In this document: piece after piece, positions 16,447 to 25,119 of the stretch
How positions within the stretch are numbered: position 1 is the first letter of the stretch
How the letters are laid out: each line of letters begins with the position of its first letter
From: Asticcacaulis sp.
GTDB taxonomy: Bacteria > Pseudomonadota > Alphaproteobacteria > Caulobacterales > Caulobacteraceae
Length of the DNA stretch: 64,000 nucleotides
Assembly (NCBI RefSeq): GCF_027484505.1
Contig: NZ_JAIXSV010000301.1
Location: 25,906 to 89,905, forward strand
Direction of reading: 5' to 3'
Notes under the pieces: generated by a model
The model's input: only the letters and a program-made list of their open reading frames with translations
Told to the model about the DNA's origin: nothing
Databases searched by the model: none
Translations under genes and position numbers: made by a program

Positions 16447-16914
16447 ATGTCAGGGTATAGTGAACAGGAACTGCGGGCAGCCAACGTCAATCCGGAGACG
16501 GGTTTGGCGACGGATTACCTCAACCTGTTCAACGAAGCGATCATGCTGTTTGAAATGGGCCTCGACATGCCGGACATGGCCGAGGAACTGATGGACTGGC
16601 GTCGTCGCGGCTATGTCGAACATTTCGAAAATTCCGGCTTTGAGCAAAAAGACGTGGTCATTGCCGCCTATCGGGCCTCACCCGACGCGGTGCGCAAACC
16701 CTTCGATGAGGCTTGTGAAAAGGCGCTCGAAGAGTTCGAGTCCGGCATCCAGATTCTGCTCAGTTCCAATCTCGAAGACGAGGCGGCGCGCGAAGATCTG
16801 GCGGCGCGTCTCGACAGCCTGAAGGCTCGGGTCGTTGAAATGGACGCCCATATTCACGGGCGGGCCGAGCGCATCGAAAACGATCTGCAAAACGCCGTGG
16901 ACGCCCTGTTCTGA
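16447..16914 (+). CDS. Conserved hypothetical protein between recO and parC
   Basis: This acidic, helical, soluble protein (155 residues) has no recognisable catalytic motif or membrane segment. The first part (YSEQELRAANVNPETGLATDYLN, then EAIMLFEMGLDMPDMAEEL) is very like a conserved protein family I associate with alphaproteobacteria, with no function known to me. The C-terminal third is predicted helical and heptad-like (EDLAARLDSLKARVVEMD). ATG 16447 fits that N terminus; ATG 16414 would add eleven residues. Its position directly before parC and after recO is in line with gene order in Caulobacter-like genomes. Confidence 0.75.
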   Translation: MSGYSEQELRAANVNPETGLATDYLNLFNEAIMLFEMGLDMPDMAEELMDWRRRGYVEHFENSGFEQKDVVIAAYRASPDAVRKPFDEACEKALEEFESGIQILLSSNLEDEAAREDLAARLDSLKARVVEMDAHIHGRAERIENDLQNAVDALF

Positions 16915-17033
16915 GCGCTCTGAGTGCGCAAGTCTGTCCTTGGGCGTTCTGCAACGGATATTGGGCCTCTCCCTCCACAACCTGTTCTGCATATGTGCTT
17001 GTGCGAAAAGCGCGAAAGCCTTACGCATAAGGC

Positions 17034-19250
17034 ATGAGCAACGATGTGATTCCTGACGAAGGTGGCCGTATCCTCAGCGAACCGATGGGCGAGGCCCTGT
17101 CGCGGCGCTATCTGGCCTATGCGCTGTCCACCATCATGCACCGGGCCCTGCCGGACGTGCGCGACGGCCTGAAGCCGGTGCACCGGCGCGTTTTGTACGC
17201 CATGCACAATATGCGGCTGAACCCGCAGGCGGCGGCGCGCAAATCGGCCAAGGTCGTCGGGGAAGTCATGGGTAACTTCCACCCGCACGGCGATCAGTCG
17301 ATCTACGACGCGCTGGTGCGTATGGCGCAATGGTTCGCTCAGCGCTACCCCATGGTCGATGGACAGGGCAATTTCGGCAATATCGACGGCGATAGTGCCG
17401 CCGCCATGCGTTACACCGAATGCAAGATGACGACGGCGGCCATGCTGCTGCTGGACGGCATCGACGAGAATGCCGTCGATTTCCGCCCGACCTATGACGG
17501 TCAGGATGAGGAGCCGGTTGTGCTGCCGGCGGCGTTTCCGAACCTGCTGGCCAATGGGGCGACGGGCATTGCTGTGGGTATGGCGACTTCCATCCCGCCG
17601 CACAATGTGGCCGAGCTGATCGACGCCTGTAAGCTGCTGATCGCCGAGCCCAACACCGACACCAACGGCCTGATGGCCATTATTCCGGGACCCGACTTCC
17701 CGACCGGCGGCATCTGCGTCGAACGCCGCGAAGCGATTTATGAGGCCTATGAGACGGGCCGCGGCAGCGTGCGGGTGCGCGCCCGCTATGAGGTCGAGGA
17801 TCTGGGCCGCGGGGCGTGGCGTATCCTCGTTTCTGAAATCCCGTATCAGGTGCAAAAGTCGCGCCTGATCGAGCAACTGGCCGACCTGATCGAAGCGAAG
17901 AAGGCCCCGCTGCTGGGCGATGTGCGCGACGAATCCGACGAAGAGGTGCGCCTGATCCTTGAGCCTAAGACGCGCAATATCGACCCCGAAGTGCTGATGG
18001 AAAGCCTGTTCAAGATCTCCGATCTGGAAACGCGCTTTGCCTTCAACATGAACGTGCTGGACAAGACCGGTACGCCGCGCGTCATGGGTTTGAAGACTAT
18101 CCTGACCTCCTTCCTTGACCACCGCCGCGAAGTGCTGATCCGGCAGTCGCAATGGCGTCTGGACAAGATCGAGAAGCGTCTGCACGTCCTCGACGGCCTG
18201 ATGATCGCCTTCCTCAATCTGGATGAGGTGATCCGCATTATCCGCGAGGACGAGACGCCGAAGCAGACCCTGATGGCGCGTTTCGAGCTGACCGAGGTTC
18301 AGGTCGATTACATCCTTGATACGCGGCTGCGGCAACTGGCGCGGCTGGAAGAAATGGCCATCAAGGGCGAGCACGACAAGCTGTCGAAGGAACGCGATGG
18401 GCTGTTGTCTCTGCTGGGCTCCGAAAAGAAGCAGTGGAAGCGCATCGACGAGCAGTTGACCGAGGTGCGCAAGCAGCTTCTGTCGGCGCGCCGCACCACC
18501 TTTGCCGAAGCGCCGCAAGGCGTCGAGGTGGCAGCCATCGAGTCCTATCTGCCCAAGGAGGCCCTGACCGTCATCCTGTCGGAACGCGGCTGGATCCGCG
18601 CCACCAAGGGTCGCGTCGATGATCCGTCAGAACTGAAGTTCAAGGAAGGCGACAATCTCGGCTTCCTGGTGCCCGGCTATAACACCGACAAGTTGCTGAT
18701 CATGACCTCGGACGGGCGCTTCTTTACGCTCGGCTGCGACAAGCTGCCGTCCGGGCGCGGGCATGGCGAACCGCTCCAGCTGATGCTGGAAATGGAAGAA
18801 AACACCCGCATCGTCAATGTCTTCATGTTCACGCCGGGGGCCAAGCGCCTGATGGTGTCGAAGAACGGCTATGGCTTCGTGATGAACGAAGAGGACGCCG
18901 TCGGTAACAAGAAGGCCGGCAAGTCGGTGCTCAATGCCGATGGCACCGAAGCCTTTGTGGCTTTGCCGGTGACGGGTGACCACGTCGTCATTCTGGGCGA
19001 AAACAACAAGGTGCTGATCTATCCTGTCTCAGAACTGCCGGAAATGGCGCGTGGCAAGGGCGTAAAGCTGCAAGGCTATAAGGACGGCGGCGTCAAGGAC
19101 ATCGCTATCTTCGATCAGGCCGGGCCGGTGCAGTGGTACGACGGATCGGGCAAGGCGCGCGACTTCAAGGACTGGAAAGACTTTGTGGGTAAGCGCGCCA
19201 GCGTCGGCAAGATGGCCCCGCGCGGCCTGCGCAAGCTGCGACCGGCGTAA
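17034..19250 (+). CDS. parC: DNA topoisomerase IV subunit A
   Basis: ParC is the DNA-cleaving subunit of topoisomerase IV, which unlinks daughter chromosomes. The 738-residue protein has the GyrA/ParC breakage-reunion domain: RALPDVRDGLKPVHRR, FHPHGDQSIYDAL (quinolone-resistance region) and the catalytic tyrosine in AAAMRYTE (Y127). A coiled-coil gate and a C-terminal beta-pinwheel follow. The pinwheel lacks a clear GyrA box, favouring ParC over GyrA. The quinolone-region residues S and D/E equivalents (HGDQSIYDA) look like the susceptible form. parE is not in the window. A terminator follows at 19281. Confidence 0.94.
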   Translation: MSNDVIPDEGGRILSEPMGEALSRRYLAYALSTIMHRALPDVRDGLKPVHRRVLYAMHNMRLNPQAAARKSAKVVGEVMGNFHPHGDQSIYDALVRMAQWFAQRYPMVDGQGNFGNIDGDSAAAMRYTECKMTTAAMLLLDGIDENAVDFRPTYDGQDEEPVVLPAAFPNLLANGATGIAVGMATSIPPHNVAELIDACKLLIAEPNTDTNGLMAIIPGPDFPTGGICVERREAIYEAYETGRGSVRVRARYEVEDLGRGAWRILVSEIPYQVQKSRLIEQLADLIEAKKAPLLGDVRDESDEEVRLILEPKTRNIDPEVLMESLFKISDLETRFAFNMNVLDKTGTPRVMGLKTILTSFLDHRREVLIRQSQWRLDKIEKRLHVLDGLMIAFLNLDEVIRIIREDETPKQTLMARFELTEVQVDYILDTRLRQLARLEEMAIKGEHDKLSKERDGLLSLLGSEKKQWKRIDEQLTEVRKQLLSARRTTFAEAPQGVEVAAIESYLPKEALTVILSERGWIRATKGRVDDPSELKFKEGDNLGFLVPGYNTDKLLIMTSDGRFFTLGCDKLPSGRGHGEPLQLMLEMEENTRIVNVFMFTPGAKRLMVSKNGYGFVMNEEDAVGNKKAGKSVLNADGTEAFVALPVTGDHVVILGENNKVLIYPVSELPEMARGKGVKLQGYKDGGVKDIAIFDQAGPVQWYDGSGKARDFKDWKDFVGKRASVGKMAPRGLRKLRPA

Positions 19251-19280
19251 GACTTTAAAGAACCACAGATTACACAGATT

Positions 19281-19309
19281 GAGACGCGCCCCGGCGCGTC
19301 TCTTTTTTT
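19281..19309 (+). terminator. Rho-independent terminator after parC
   Basis: Perfect stem gagacgcgcc (19281-19290) with ggcgcgtctc (19293-19302), followed by seven T residues. It sits inside the inverted-repeat element. Confidence 0.9.
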
Positions 19310-19310
19310 G

Positions 19311-19410
19311 TTAGAGCGCTTGCCGAAAAGTGTGACGCACTTTTGGCTTCGCCGAACTTCGTTTCGGATAAAAAAGCGCGTTAAAGCAAAAAAATTTAGA
19401 GCCATTCGGC
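19311..19410. repeat. GAAAAGTG-type palindromic intergenic repeat, copy A
   Basis: The stretch ttagagcgcttgccgaaaag continues with a matching cacttttgg arm, then cggataaaaaagcgcgttaa. This layout resembles a short dispersed repeat frequent in alphaproteobacterial genomes (recalled, not searched). A related copy lies upstream of fabH at 40555-40598. Confidence 0.55.
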
Positions 19411-19629
19411 GGCTCAACTGAGCCGACGAATGCTATAGAGCCGGGTAGGCAGCCCGGACTGTCTGGTTTTACGGGCACGGTGTGTGGTGGAAACCCTCGA
19501 TAGTCACCGCGCACGTCATCTGTGAAATCTGTATAATCTGTGGTTCCCTCTTTCTGCCCACTAAAAACGTCCATTCACGCAAACGATTTTCCACTTGCGC
19601 CCTTATGCGCCTTTCGGTGCATATGCCGC

Positions 19630-20271
19630 ATGCGTAAGATTTTTGGCTTTCACGATACCTCGGAAACCCTTAGTGCCATGCTGACCCATACGGTGGGGCG
19701 CATTGAGGGCAAGCACACAACACTACGGGAACTGATCGAAATGATGGGAGAGCAGGGTCTGCTGCTGCTCTGCGTGCTGCTGTGTCTGCCGTTTCTGATC
19801 CCCGTGTCGGTGCCGGGTATTTCCATCCCGTTCAGCGCCGCTATCATCCTCATTGCCGTGGCTATTCTTTTCAACCGCCTGCCGTGGCTGCCGGAAAAGA
19901 TACTGGACCGTGAGATCGAGACGGCGAAGCTGGTGCCGGTGCTGCAACGCGGGGTTGGCGTGGTGTCGAAGATCGACCGCTTCGTCAAGCCACGCCTGCT
20001 GAGGCTGACGAGCGGCGCGGTGTCGAACCGCGTCAATGCGCTGGTCCTGATATATGCGGCGGTGATCATGATGCTGCCGCTGGGGATTATTCCATTTTCC
20101 AACACCCTGCCGGCGGTGGCGATTCTGCTGACGGCGGTCGGCATGATACAGCGCGATGGCCTGTTTGTGCTGCTGGGGCAGGTGTTTGCGCTGGCCGCCA
20201 CGCTTTATGTCGGCGGCATTGTTTATGGCGCTTTTGCCGCCGGGCGCGGACTGAACTCAGTCTTCAGTTAA
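19630..20271 (+). CDS. ExoD-family membrane protein
   Basis: This 213-residue inner-membrane protein of the ExoD family was first linked to exopolysaccharide production and alkaline tolerance in Sinorhizobium. After a short soluble N-terminal helix (GRIEGKHTTLRELIEMMGEQG) come about four to five hydrophobic helices, including LCVLLCLPFLIPVSVPGIS and MMLPLGIIPFSNTLPAVAIL, which are the repeated ExoD motifs. Biochemical function is unknown. ATG 19630 begins MRKIFGFHD and is preferred over the upstream in-frame ATG inside the repeat region. The stop overlaps the convergent bpt gene by 15 bases. Confidence 0.85.
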   Translation: MRKIFGFHDTSETLSAMLTHTVGRIEGKHTTLRELIEMMGEQGLLLLCVLLCLPFLIPVSVPGISIPFSAAIILIAVAILFNRLPWLPEKILDREIETAKLVPVLQRGVGVVSKIDRFVKPRLLRLTSGAVSNRVNALVLIYAAVIMMLPLGIIPFSNTLPAVAILLTAVGMIQRDGLFVLLGQVFALAATLYVGGIVYGAFAAGRGLNSVFS

Positions 20272-20991
20272 ATCCGGATCAATTTCGGTCCAGCCGAAAT
20301 CGGTCAGCGCCTCCAGCGGCCGGTAGCGCGCCTTATAGTCCATCTTGGGCGACCCCTTCACCCAGTAGCCGAGATAGACATAGGCATAGCCGGCGCGCTG
20401 CGCCTGATCGATGTGGTCCAGAATGACGAAGCGGCCCAGCGAGCGGTTCATCAGGTCCGGATCGTAGAAGCTATAGACCAGCGACAGGCCGTCATTGAGC
20501 GCATCGACCAGTACGCAGCCGATCAGTTGCCCTTCCAGCCGGTATTCGATGATGTGGGTGCGCACCAGCGTGTCTTCGACCATCGCCACCAGATCGGGCC
20601 AGGTCATGTCCATCATGCCGCCGTCGGGGTGGCGGGCTTTCAGGTATTTTTGCAGCAGATCATACTGTTCGCGCGTCGCTTCGGCCTCACGGAAATGCCG
20701 CGTCAGCCCCGCATTGCGTTTCAGGATGCGCTTGTCCGTCCGATTGTGCTGATAGCCGTGGACGGGGATGCGCACCGACTGACAGGCGCGACAGGCCGGG
20801 CAGGCCGGGCGGTAGGCGATGTTCTGGGAGCGACGAAACCCTATGGCCGAGAGCTGATCATTGACATTGATGGCTTCGAGGGGGGGCAGGTGCACAAACA
20901 CCTTGCGTTCCTCCTGACCATCCAGATACGGGCATGGGCCAGGGATGGTCAGATAGTATCTGAGCTTTCGTCCCGGAAAATGCTCGCTCAT
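20257..20991 (-). CDS. bpt: Aspartate/glutamate leucyl-tRNA protein transferase
   Basis: Bpt adds leucine from leucyl-tRNA to N-terminal Asp or Glu, marking proteins for ClpAP/ClpS degradation in the N-end rule pathway. The 244-residue protein has the ATE N-terminal cysteine motif (PGPCPYLDG and later RPACPACRACQSVRIPV) and the C-terminal GNAT-like domain (GLSLVYSFYDPDL, YVYLGYWVKGSPKMDYKARYRP). The length and motif set fit the bacterial Bpt rather than the eukaryotic arginyl transferase. It lies downstream of motB on the same strand, spaced 47 bases. Confidence 0.93.
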   Translation of the reverse strand: MSEHFPGRKLRYYLTIPGPCPYLDGQEERKVFVHLPPLEAINVNDQLSAIGFRRSQNIAYRPACPACRACQSVRIPVHGYQHNRTDKRILKRNAGLTRHFREAEATREQYDLLQKYLKARHPDGGMMDMTWPDLVAMVEDTLVRTHIIEYRLEGQLIGCVLVDALNDGLSLVYSFYDPDLMNRSLGRFVILDHIDQAQRAGYAYVYLGYWVKGSPKMDYKARYRPLEALTDFGWTEIDPDLTED

Positions 20992-21038
20992 GGGTGATGC
21001 CTGACAATCCTGTTAGCCCATCAGACCCCATTTTTCCG

Positions 21039-21941
21039 TCAAAGAGAAGGGTTTTCTGGGAGAACGGGGGCTTCGCGCAGCAAAATAATCGCAATGCGGC
21101 GGTTGCCGGCCAGAGTCGGGTCGTCCGGATACAGAGGTTCCTTCGCCGCCTTGCCTGAAACCTGCGCCACACGGTCCTGATCGACACCTGCGCCCTGCAA
21201 TACCTGGCGCGAGGCATCGGCGCGATCGGCCGACAGTTTCCAGTCCTTATCCGACTGTCCCATGCCGGGGGTGCCGGTCGTGTGCCCGGTGATCGATATG
21301 CGGTTCGGCAACTGATTGACCACCTTGGCCACGGCGCGCAGCAACAGGCGCGCACGTTCATTGGGCTGGGTGGAGTTGGCGTTGAACATGGCGCGGCCCT
21401 CCTGATCGATCAACTGGATGCGCAGGCCTTCCGGCGTCTGATCGACAAGGATGTTTTTCGACAGTTCGGCCAGTTCGGGCATGTCCTGAAGCGCCTGCCG
21501 CAGCGATTCGGCGGCCGAGCGGAACGAAGCCTCCTCGCGTTTTTGCAACTCTTCGCGCAGTTCCTCTTCCGGAGTCTGCGACAGGTCGGCGGCATTTTTG
21601 GCGGTGCCGTCACGGTCCTGCACGTCCGGGGCTTCGGGGGCCATATGCTCGATAAAGGCCATCGAGCCTTCCTGCTTGACGCCGTCGCGGCCAATCGCGG
21701 TGCCGGCCAGAATGCCACCTGAGCCCGAAGTCGTCTGAGACACGCTGGCCGGGGCAAAATAGTCGGCAACGCCCTTTTTCTGTTCGGGGGAGGTGGTGTT
21801 GATCAGCCACATCAGCAGGAAGAAGGCCATCATGGCGGTCACGAAGTCGGCATAGGCGACCTTCCACGCGCCGCCGTGGTGTCCGCCGCCGACGACCTTC
21901 TTGACTTTCTTGATGACAACGGGGGCGTCGCGACTGGCCAT
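21039..21941 (-). CDS. motB: Flagellar motor stator protein MotB
   Basis: MotB forms the proton-driven stator with MotA and anchors it to peptidoglycan. The 300-residue protein has a basic N terminus, a single transmembrane helix that starts YADFVTAMMAFFLLMWL with the proton-carrying aspartate (D32), a plug/linker region, and a C-terminal OmpA-like domain (ISITGHTTG, LSADRADASRQVL, NRRIAIILL). No motA is adjacent. A candidate CtrA-type box lies about 40 bases upstream of the start, which would fit cell-cycle control of flagellar genes. Confidence 0.95.
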   Translation of the reverse strand: MASRDAPVVIKKVKKVVGGGHHGGAWKVAYADFVTAMMAFFLLMWLINTTSPEQKKGVADYFAPASVSQTTSGSGGILAGTAIGRDGVKQEGSMAFIEHMAPEAPDVQDRDGTAKNAADLSQTPEEELREELQKREEASFRSAAESLRQALQDMPELAELSKNILVDQTPEGLRIQLIDQEGRAMFNANSTQPNERARLLLRAVAKVVNQLPNRISITGHTTGTPGMGQSDKDWKLSADRADASRQVLQGAGVDQDRVAQVSGKAAKEPLYPDDPTLAGNRRIAIILLREAPVLPENPSL

Positions 21942-21980
21942 ACGAACTCCGGAAGTTCATCAATCTATCGGTCATTAATC

Positions 21981-21995
21981 TTAACAGGCGGTTGA
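21981..21995. promoter_or_regulatory. Candidate CtrA-like box upstream of motB
   Basis: TTAA-N7-TTGA, seven of eight positions matching the CtrA consensus TTAA-N7-TTAA, 40 bases before the motB start codon. Such near-matches also occur by chance, so this is a weak call. Confidence 0.3.
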
Positions 21996-22086
21996 AGCCG
22001 CCAGCGGTTTTCAGGCAGTTTCAGCGATTGACCCCCGCAGGCTTTTGGGGTCAAAGGAGGGGATTGTCTCTTGCCATGAGGTTCCA

Positions 22087-22596
22087 TTGAGCGACCCTGA
22101 TCGTCTGGCCTATCGTCACGCGCTGGGCACCTTTGCCACCGGCGTGGCTGTCGTCACCATTCCTGTGGTGGACCGCGAAGGCCACCCATGTGTCATGGGG
22201 CTGACCATCAATTCGTTCGCCTCTGTGTCGCTGGAGCCGAAGCTGATTCTGTGGTCGCTGGACCTCAAATCCGAGCGCTATGCCCTGTTTGCCGAAGCGC
22301 AGAGTTTTGGCATCAATATCCTGAGCGCGGCGCAACGCGATCTGTCCGACCGCTTTTTCCGTGAAAATCCTTATTGCCGCGAAGCCGACGACCTGTCGTT
22401 TGCTGACGAGCCGCTGCGCCTGAAAGCGGGGCTGGCGTGGCTGAAATGCCGTCAGTATCAGACGCAGGTGCTGGGGGATCATCTGGTTATCGTCGGAGAG
22501 GTCGAAGCCTTCGATCAGTCCGAAACCCATTTTGGTGAACACGGCCTGACCTATTTCCGTGGCCGCTATGGCCAGACCCACCCTTTACCGGTTTGA
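22087..22596 (+). CDS. Flavin reductase-like FMN-binding protein
   Basis: This 169-residue split-barrel flavin reductase belongs to the family that supplies reduced flavin to partner monooxygenases using NAD(P)H. Family motifs are ALGTFATGVAVVT at the N terminus, GLTINSFASVSLEPKLILWSL as the flavin-binding core, and a later GDHLVIVGEVEAF with the conserved histidine. The start is taken as TTG 22087, six bases after GAGG; an earlier TTG at 22045 lacks a good spacing. No monooxygenase component is adjacent, so the partner is unknown. It ends eight bases before the next gene, a dehydrogenase, with which it is probably co-transcribed. Confidence 0.85.
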   Translation: MSDPDRLAYRHALGTFATGVAVVTIPVVDREGHPCVMGLTINSFASVSLEPKLILWSLDLKSERYALFAEAQSFGINILSAAQRDLSDRFFRENPYCREADDLSFADEPLRLKAGLAWLKCRQYQTQVLGDHLVIVGEVEAFDQSETHFGEHGLTYFRGRYGQTHPLPV

Positions 22597-22604
22597 GGCA
22601 TTCC

Positions 22605-23471
22605 ATGCGTATCGTATTTGCAGGTCTGGGCGTCATGGGCGCCCCCATGGCCGGTCATCTGTTGAAGGCCGGTTTCGAGGTCGTGGGTTTTAACCGCTCG
22701 ATAGATAAGGCGATGGCCTGGGGCGAGGCGCACCGCGCCGCCTTTGCCACCGACTTTGAAGAGGCCGTGGAAAATGCTGAGGTGCTGGTCCTGTGTGTCG
22801 GGCGCGATGACGATGTGCGCGATCTGGTGACGCGCGCCGCAGGACGCATGGCGGTGGGCAGTTTGATTATCGACCACACGACGACTTCGGCACGACTGGC
22901 GCGTGAGCTTTCGGTCCTATGTATCAGTAAAGGATTGCATTTTGCCGATGCGCCGGTGTCTGGTGGGCAGGCGGGGGCCGTCAATGGCGCCTTATCGGTA
23001 ATGGTCGGCTGCGAAGAGTCGCAACTGGCCCGCGTGCGCGCGGTGACGCTGCCCTATACCAAGTCGCTGACCCGGATCGGCGAAGCCGGTGCGGGCCAGA
23101 CGGCCAAGATGTGCAACCAGATTGCCATTGCCGGTGCGGTGCAGGGCATTGCCGAGGCGCTGCACTTTGCCAAATGCGCCGATATTGACCCGGAACTGGT
23201 GTTTCAGGCCATCTCACAGGGCGCGGCCGGGTCGTGGCAGATGTCGAACCGCTGGGCGACCATGGCCGAGGGCAGGTACGATTTCGGCTTTGCCGTGGAC
23301 TGGATGCGCAAGGATCTGGGGATTGCCCTGGACGAAGCCCGCTCAAACGGCGCGCACTTAAGCGTCGCCGCACTGGTCGATCAGTTCTATTCCGAAGTGC
23401 AGGCCATGGGCGGCCAGCGCTGGGACACCTCATCGCTGCACGCGCGTCTGGAGGCACGGCGGAAGTCTTGA
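22605..23471 (+). CDS. NAD(P)-dependent beta-hydroxyacid dehydrogenase
   Basis: The 288-residue enzyme belongs to the 3-hydroxyisobutyrate/tartronate-semialdehyde reductase family, which oxidises beta-hydroxyacids with NAD(P). It has the Rossmann motif FAGLGVMGAPMAG at the N terminus, the substrate-binding DAPVSGGQAGAVNGALSVMVG, and the catalytic lysine region GAGQTAKMCNQI. The exact substrate is not predictable within this family (hydroxyisobutyrate, glyoxylate or succinic semialdehyde are options). ATG 22605 follows a GAGG nine bases upstream. Its stop codon lies at the edge of a 30-bp palindromic repeat. Confidence 0.85.
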   Translation: MRIVFAGLGVMGAPMAGHLLKAGFEVVGFNRSIDKAMAWGEAHRAAFATDFEEAVENAEVLVLCVGRDDDVRDLVTRAAGRMAVGSLIIDHTTTSARLARELSVLCISKGLHFADAPVSGGQAGAVNGALSVMVGCEESQLARVRAVTLPYTKSLTRIGEAGAGQTAKMCNQIAIAGAVQGIAEALHFAKCADIDPELVFQAISQGAAGSWQMSNRWATMAEGRYDFGFAVDWMRKDLGIALDEARSNGAHLSVAALVDQFYSEVQAMGGQRWDTSSLHARLEARRKS

Positions 23472-23499
23472 TTACGGGGTGTGGGGTCTGCGACCCCAC
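23470..23499. terminator. Terminator-like palindromic repeat, copy 1
   Basis: Contains tgtggggtc-tgc-gaccccaca, a 9-bp stem, between the convergent dehydrogenase and hemB genes. The whole 30-base unit recurs in inverse orientation at 61025-61054 with two differences. Confidence 0.65.
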
Positions 23500-23505
23500 A
23501 TCTTC

Positions 23506-24507
23506 CTACCCCTTTAGCTTCTCCGCCGCGTATTTGGCGAAATAGGTCAGCACCCCCGACGCCCCGGCGCGTTTAAAGGCCAGCAGCGTCTCGAACACGC
23601 CCTTGTCGTGGTCCATGAAACCGGCATTGACCGCCGCCTTGATCATCGCGTATTCGCCCGACACCTGATAGACGAAGGTCGGCACGCGGAAGGTTTCCGA
23701 TACGCGCTGCACGATGTCGAGATAGGGCAGACCGGGCTTTATCATCACCATATCGGCGCCTTCCTGAAGGTCCATGGCGACTTCGCGCAGGGCCTCGTCG
23801 GTATTGGCGCTGTCCATCTGATAGGTCTTCTTGTCGCCTTTCAGCGCCGAGGTGCCGACCGCGTCGCGGAACGGGCCATAGAAGGCCGAGGCGTATTTGG
23901 CGGCATAGGACAGGATCAGCTTATCGGTCAGGCCTTGTGCCTCCAGCGCCTTGCGAATCTCGCCGATTCGCCCGTCCATCATGTCCGAGGGGGCGAGCAC
24001 ATCGGCCCCGGCTTCGGCCTGCACCAGCGCCTGCCGGGTGAGAATTTCGATGGTTTTTTCGTTGTGAATCCTGCCGTCGCTGAGGATGCCGTCGTGGCCG
24101 TGCGAGGTGAAGGGATCGAGCGCCACATCGACGATCAGGCCTATCTCCGGCACGGCCGATTTGATGGCACGGCAGGTGCGGGCGATCAGGCCGTCGGGGT
24201 CATAGGCCGCCGTCGCGTCATCATTGCGCAGCGACGGATCGATATTGGGAAACAGGGCCAAAGCCGGTATGCCCAGCGCGTGGGCTTCCTTCGCTTCCTT
24301 GACGGCTTCGGCAATGCTCAGTCGGTCAACGCCTTCCAGCGAGCGGATGGGGTCACGCGCTACGTCCTTGTCGTGCACGAAGATCGGCCAGATCAGGTCC
24401 GAAACGCTGAGGTGGTGTTCGGCCACCAGATCACGCACCCAGCCCGACTGACGCAGACGGCGCGGGCGGGCCAGAGGGTAGGCACCGACGAGAGGGGAGA
24501 AGGTCAT
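23506..24507 (-). CDS. hemB: Delta-aminolevulinic acid dehydratase (porphobilinogen synthase)
   Basis: HemB joins two 5-aminolevulinate molecules into porphobilinogen in heme synthesis. The 333-residue protein has the two active-site lysine regions LSYAAKYASAFYGPFRD and MVMIKPGLPYLD. The metal site reads DVALDPFTSHGHDG, with alanine and aspartate where zinc enzymes have cysteines, so it should be the magnesium-dependent, zinc-independent type. ATG 24507 is preferred to an upstream TTG at 24549. The gene for the preceding step, hemA, lies about 900 bases away on the other strand. Confidence 0.95.
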   Translation of the reverse strand: MTFSPLVGAYPLARPRRLRQSGWVRDLVAEHHLSVSDLIWPIFVHDKDVARDPIRSLEGVDRLSIAEAVKEAKEAHALGIPALALFPNIDPSLRNDDATAAYDPDGLIARTCRAIKSAVPEIGLIVDVALDPFTSHGHDGILSDGRIHNEKTIEILTRQALVQAEAGADVLAPSDMMDGRIGEIRKALEAQGLTDKLILSYAAKYASAFYGPFRDAVGTSALKGDKKTYQMDSANTDEALREVAMDLQEGADMVMIKPGLPYLDIVQRVSETFRVPTFVYQVSGEYAMIKAAVNAGFMDHDKGVFETLLAFKRAGASGVLTYFAKYAAEKLKG

Positions 24508-24573
24508 GGAAGCACCCCGTTCAAACGCATCGCTCACCGCGGCGCGCAATTACCAGTTCAACGGGGCAGGGGC

Positions 24574-25119
24574 TTACGCCGTTCTGAAGCGTTTGCCAAT
24601 CGGCTTGTTATGATTGAGTTTGAGGACGCCATTCACCGAGGCGGCGAGAATCCACACCGTGGCCATAAAGGTCAGAAGCGCCGAAATCACATAGCCCGAA
24701 GAGACACCGAGTATGGTCGAAACTGGGATGCTGGAAATGTCGAGATCGCTGAGGTCGAGATCGATTCGTCGCCAGTCGGAGATGTCGTATTGCGACCAGA
24801 TGAGGTTGGCGAGCGTCCAGGTCAGCACGACGGTACAGATAACCGCGATAAAGGTCGCCATGCCCCATAGTGCAAAAATTGCCCAGAAGTGTTTGATCTG
24901 ATAGCGAAAATGCGTCTGAACGTAAGAGGTGCAGTCTTTTTTGCGCAGATAGGCCAGCGCCGCACCGATCAGGGCCGTAATACCCAGCGAAAACGGGCTG
25001 ACGAACAACAGGCCATACACGACATAGGCCAGATTACGCTCGTCCTCTTCGCAGGCGGCGGCACTGGATTGACCGGTAAAGGCAGTATCGGCGACGGCTT
25101 TGGAAGACGAAGCGTTCAT
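24574..25119 (-). CDS. DUF4870-like small membrane protein
   Basis: A 181-residue inner-membrane protein with three clear hydrophobic helices: YVVYGLLFVSPFSLGITALIG, a helix around WAIFALWGMATFIAVICTVV, and a C-terminal GYVISALLTFMATVWILAAS. The spacing and the phrase AYLRKKDCTSYVQTHFRYQIKHFW are reminiscent of DUF4870/TMEM-type proteins of unknown function. The loop between helices 2 and 3 is acidic (DLDLSDLD). ATG 25119 was chosen; an upstream in-frame start would add a long non-conserved stretch. It is followed by hemB on the same strand with a 66-base gap. Confidence 0.7.
   Translation of the reverse strand: MNASSSKAVADTAFTGQSSAAACEEDERNLAYVVYGLLFVSPFSLGITALIGAALAYLRKKDCTSYVQTHFRYQIKHFWAIFALWGMATFIAVICTVVLTWTLANLIWSQYDISDWRRIDLDLSDLDISSIPVSTILGVSSGYVISALLTFMATVWILAASVNGVLKLNHNKPIGKRFRTA

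Larger units (their letters stand above)
19261..19545. repeat. Element bounded by CACAGATT-type terminal inverted repeats, copy 1
   Basis: aaccacagattacacagatt at 19261-19280 is matched by its reverse complement at 19526-19545 with one mismatch. The 285-base element fills most of the 379-base gap between parC and the ExoD gene. Inside are the parC terminator and a GAAAAGTG-type palindrome (19311-19410). No transposase or credible reading frame lies within. A second element with the same ends is at 36940-37051. Confidence 0.75.
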
